Position numbers and translations under genes: made by a program
Part shown: positions 4,487 to 6,037 of the stretch, piece after piece
Layout of the letters: every line of letters begins with the position of its first letter
Numbering within the stretch: the first letter of the stretch is position 1
Assembly: GCA_964607915.1 (NCBI GenBank)
Contig: CAZSMU010000185.1
Span: 1 to 6,037 of the forward strand
DNA length: 6,037 bases
Reading direction: 5' to 3'
From: JADJPL01 sp964607915
Lineage (GTDB): Bacteria; Bacteroidota; Bacteroidia; Chitinophagales; Saprospiraceae
The notes under the pieces: model-generated
What the model was told of the DNA's origin: nothing
Seen by the model: the letters and a program-made list of their open reading frames with translations, nothing else
The model's database searches: none

Positions 4487-5869
4487 CTATCCCAGGGCCG
4501 CGATTTTATCTGCTTCCCGGATACCGCTCAGGTAGGCACCGTGTACTGTACCGCGATAGCTCCTGTGGGTGTGTTCCCCTGCGAAAAACACTTTGTTGCC
4601 TACTGCTTTGGCCATTGTATCGAAATCGGCGGAGGTAGTGCCGTTGGTAGCAAACGAGTAAGAGCCGTAGGCATATTTATTTATACCCCACTTCGTCCGC
4701 AGGAATTGCCTGGGGTTGGGGAGGTTGCTCCCATAAATCGCCTTCAAGTGGGCCATGATTTCCGCGACGACCTGTGCGTCGCTCATGCTCTCTGTCTGAG
4801 CCGCATAATCGCCAAAAGCGAAGGTCATCAGTCCGTTTGCGGGGCTAAATTTTTTCAAATTCATGAAATAGTTGAATTTCCCTTTCATCTCCGGGGTAAA
4901 GCCGATATACTGAAGGTTTACGTTCCAAAAGGGCGTATCCCAAAGCAGCAGGAATTTATTGACTACACCCATCCGGGTATTCTTCACAGCCGCCTGTTTA
5001 TCGGCCGGCAGTGCGGGCTGGAAGGCGATCGCATTATTCTTCAAGACGCCCAGCGGGACCGTTACGAGGGCATAGTTGGCCTCTACGATACCTCCACTGG
5101 TGGTAACGACCACCTTGGTCCCGGTATAATCTATCCGGGTGACGCTCGTATTCAAGCGGATAGTAAGGCCCTGCGCCAGAAAGTCCGTTAATTTATCATA
5201 GCCGTTCGTCACAATCTGATCCAGGCCTGCGAAAGCGGAATCATCGTCGAAGAATTTGGAAGACAACTGGGAAATATCCCCTCCGTAATCAAACTCCGTA
5301 TAGGCCGACAGCATGTACTTCCAGAGGCGGTCACTGGTTTTGGACGGGTATAGTGTGTTGAACACCGACTGAAAACTCTGTGTTTGGGTACCTGCTTTCA
5401 AGACGGCGTTCACGGCGCTATCATACTGGCTTTCGTTGCTTGTCAGCAGCTTGTCGGTATAGGCTTTTCCGTTTATGTCAAAAACCTGTACGTTTTCATC
5501 GTCTGTGACGAAAGTAGTGGCCCCCGACTGCGCCGCTATGCTCGTGAGTGGATTGCCTTTGGGGCCATGTATCCAGCTCGCGCCTTCATCAAAGGAAATC
5601 CCCGGAGTCCGGTTGGTGCGAATACGGCCACCCGCTTTTTCCTGCGCTTCCAGGACCGTTACCGTGTATCCCTTTCCCTGGAGTCGTTTGGCAGCGGCCA
5701 GGCCTGCCATACCTGCGCCGATCACGACGACGCTTTTTCCGTTGGGCACAGCTGCTGTAGTTTCAAAAAATTCTTCTTCCGGACGCACGCAAGAGTGCAG
5801 CAGCGACGGTGCTGCCAGGAAGAGAGGCATACCAGCCAATGTGTCTTTGATAAATTTTCGCCTTTTCAT
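4487..5869 (-). CDS. Flavin-dependent amine oxidase with Tat/lipoprotein signal
   Basis: The 460-aa protein belongs to the FAD amine oxidase family (monoamine and polyamine oxidases, L-amino-acid oxidases), which oxidise an amine with O2 and release an imine/aldehyde and H2O2. Visible features are the dinucleotide-binding motif G51-A-G-M-A-G56 with E74, the G80-G-R82 motif, the F93-D-E-G-A-S-W-I-H-G102 segment, K305 in MGVVNKF (the lysine that contacts flavin N5 through water in this family), Y401-G-S-Y-S405 near the substrate side, and the C-terminal FAD motif F429-A-G-E-H with G440-T-V-H-G-A-Y. The N-terminus MKRRKFIKDT has a twin-arginine pattern, followed by a hydrophobic stretch and L24-H-S-C27, a possible lipobox. 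It is therefore probably folded with FAD inside, exported by Tat and lipid-anchored. The ATG at 5869 was chosen for this signal; the open frame runs to 6001 but crosses terminator-like hairpins. The substrate is not predictable. Two haloperoxidase-family genes follow on the same strand after a 387-bp gap. Confidence 0.9.
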   Translation of the reverse strand: MKRRKFIKDTLAGMPLFLAAPSLLHSCVRPEEEFFETTAAVPNGKSVVVIGAGMAGLAAAKRLQGKGYTVTVLEAQEKAGGRIRTNRTPGISFDEGASWIHGPKGNPLTSIAAQSGATTFVTDDENVQVFDINGKAYTDKLLTSNESQYDSAVNAVLKAGTQTQSFQSVFNTLYPSKTSDRLWKYMLSAYTEFDYGGDISQLSSKFFDDDSAFAGLDQIVTNGYDKLTDFLAQGLTIRLNTSVTRIDYTGTKVVVTTSGGIVEANYALVTVPLGVLKNNAIAFQPALPADKQAAVKNTRMGVVNKFLLLWDTPFWNVNLQYIGFTPEMKGKFNYFMNLKKFSPANGLMTFAFGDYAAQTESMSDAQVVAEIMAHLKAIYGSNLPNPRQFLRTKWGINKYAYGSYSFATNGTTSADFDTMAKAVGNKVFFAGEHTHRSYRGTVHGAYLSGIREADKIAALG

Positions 5870-5880
5870 TTTCGTATTTA

Positions 5881-5904
5881 TTAGACTTGTTACTGCCTCG
5901 GGGC
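5881..5904 (-). repeat. Possible fragment of the dispersed repeat, inverted
   Basis: Read on the - strand, this leader of the amine oxidase gene contains AACAAGTCTA followed by AT. That matches 10 consecutive bases of the right end of the repeat copies at 25-53 and 2681-2709, and a C-rich stretch lies on the same side. The orientation is opposite to the other copies. The match is short and may be chance. A shorter AAGTCTATT echo also occurs at 4240-4248. Confidence 0.25.
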
Positions 5905-5938
5905 TTTTGTAGTATCTGACCATTCGTTTTTTGCTTAC

Positions 5939-5968
5939 TTTCTTTTTTTGCTCGCCCAAAAAAAGAAA
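5939..5968. repeat. Perfect 12-bp A/T inverted repeat
   Basis: TTTCTTTTTTTG (5939-5950) pairs perfectly with CAAAAAAAGAAA (5957-5968) over a 6-base CTCGCC loop. It follows directly after the terminator at 5970-5993 on the - strand and precedes the amine oxidase leader. I believe similar T-run/GGGC/A-run sequences recur between genes in many Bacteroidota genomes, but this is from memory and not shown by the window. Confidence 0.55.
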
Positions 5969-5969
5969 C

Positions 5970-5993
5970 AAAAAAAGGGCGCCCCTTCGCCCT
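5970..5993 (-). terminator. Intrinsic terminator for an upstream gene outside the window
   Basis: On the - strand AGGGCG (5993-5988) pairs with CGCCCT (5981-5976) over a 6-base loop and is followed by seven U residues (5976-5970). It is correctly oriented to end a transcript entering from the right edge. Its place inside the longer amine oxidase reading frame argues for the shorter start at 5869. Confidence 0.6.
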
Positions 5994-6003
5994 AACAGCA
6001 TCG

Positions 6004-6022
6004 AAAAAACAGCCTTCGCTGT
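6004..6022 (-). terminator. Second intrinsic terminator, tandem with 5970-5993
   Basis: On the - strand ACAGC (6022-6018) pairs with GCTGT (6013-6009) over a GAAG tetraloop and is followed by six U residues (6009-6004). The stem is short but perfect and the U-run is complete. With the hairpin at 5970-5993 it forms a tandem terminator for a gene beyond the right edge. Nothing coding is recognisable in 6023-6037. Confidence 0.5.
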
Positions 6023-6037
6023 ATATCTTGAACGGCG

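Noticed and set aside
4541..5191. 216-codon open frame on the + strand
   Set aside because: It is antisense to the amine oxidase, whose motifs are clear; no family features are seen in the + strand translation.
5870..6001. Longer start (504 aa) for the amine oxidase
   Set aside because: The added region reads through T-runs and hairpins, giving low-complexity FLFLFLG/KKK sequence, and displaces the twin-arginine signal from the N-terminus.

Overview
The window looks like chromosomal DNA from a member of the Bacteroidota, probably a Cytophagales or Chitinophagales relative rather than a low-GC flavobacterium. This is inferred from three things. The gene starts have no Shine-Dalgarno sequence and lie in AT-rich leaders. 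A good Bacteroidota-type promoter (ATTG, 20 bp, TATTTTTG) precedes a tRNA that does not encode its CCA end. The exported proteins are lipoproteins of families common in that phylum. I cannot name the species.

Layout, left to right. Bases 1-282 hold an intergenic repeat, a promoter, a tRNA-Gln(TTG) gene and its terminator, all read on the + strand. Every protein gene is on the - strand. At 450-893 is a small cytoplasmic pentapeptide-repeat protein made of 26 uninterrupted five-residue repeats, with a very strong hairpin beyond its 3' end. At 1145-2503 and 2708-4099 are two lipoproteins of the vanadium-dependent haloperoxidase / PAP2 superfamily, evidently old paralogues. The one at 2708-4099 has the full vanadate-binding set and a chloroperoxidase-like pocket. 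The one at 1145-2503 keeps the anion-binding frame but has lost the catalytic histidine and an aspartate. At 4487-5869 is a flavin-dependent amine oxidase with a combined Tat and lipoprotein signal. The right edge (5939-6022) carries a stack of hairpins, two of them good - strand terminators for a gene outside the window.

How the genes may work together. Flavin amine oxidases release H2O2, and vanadium haloperoxidases consume H2O2 to make hypohalous acid. All three proteins should be exported and lipid-anchored outside the cytoplasm. A peroxide-producing/peroxide-using set is therefore a reasonable hypothesis. The gaps (about 200 and 390 bp, with hairpins) mean they are neighbours rather than one tight operon.

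The least explained non-coding feature is a dispersed intergenic repeat of about 50 bp. It has two good copies plus one clear shorter copy, one diverged copy and possible fragments, placed around gene ends. A cluster of inverted repeats at 4273-4369 also has no assigned role.
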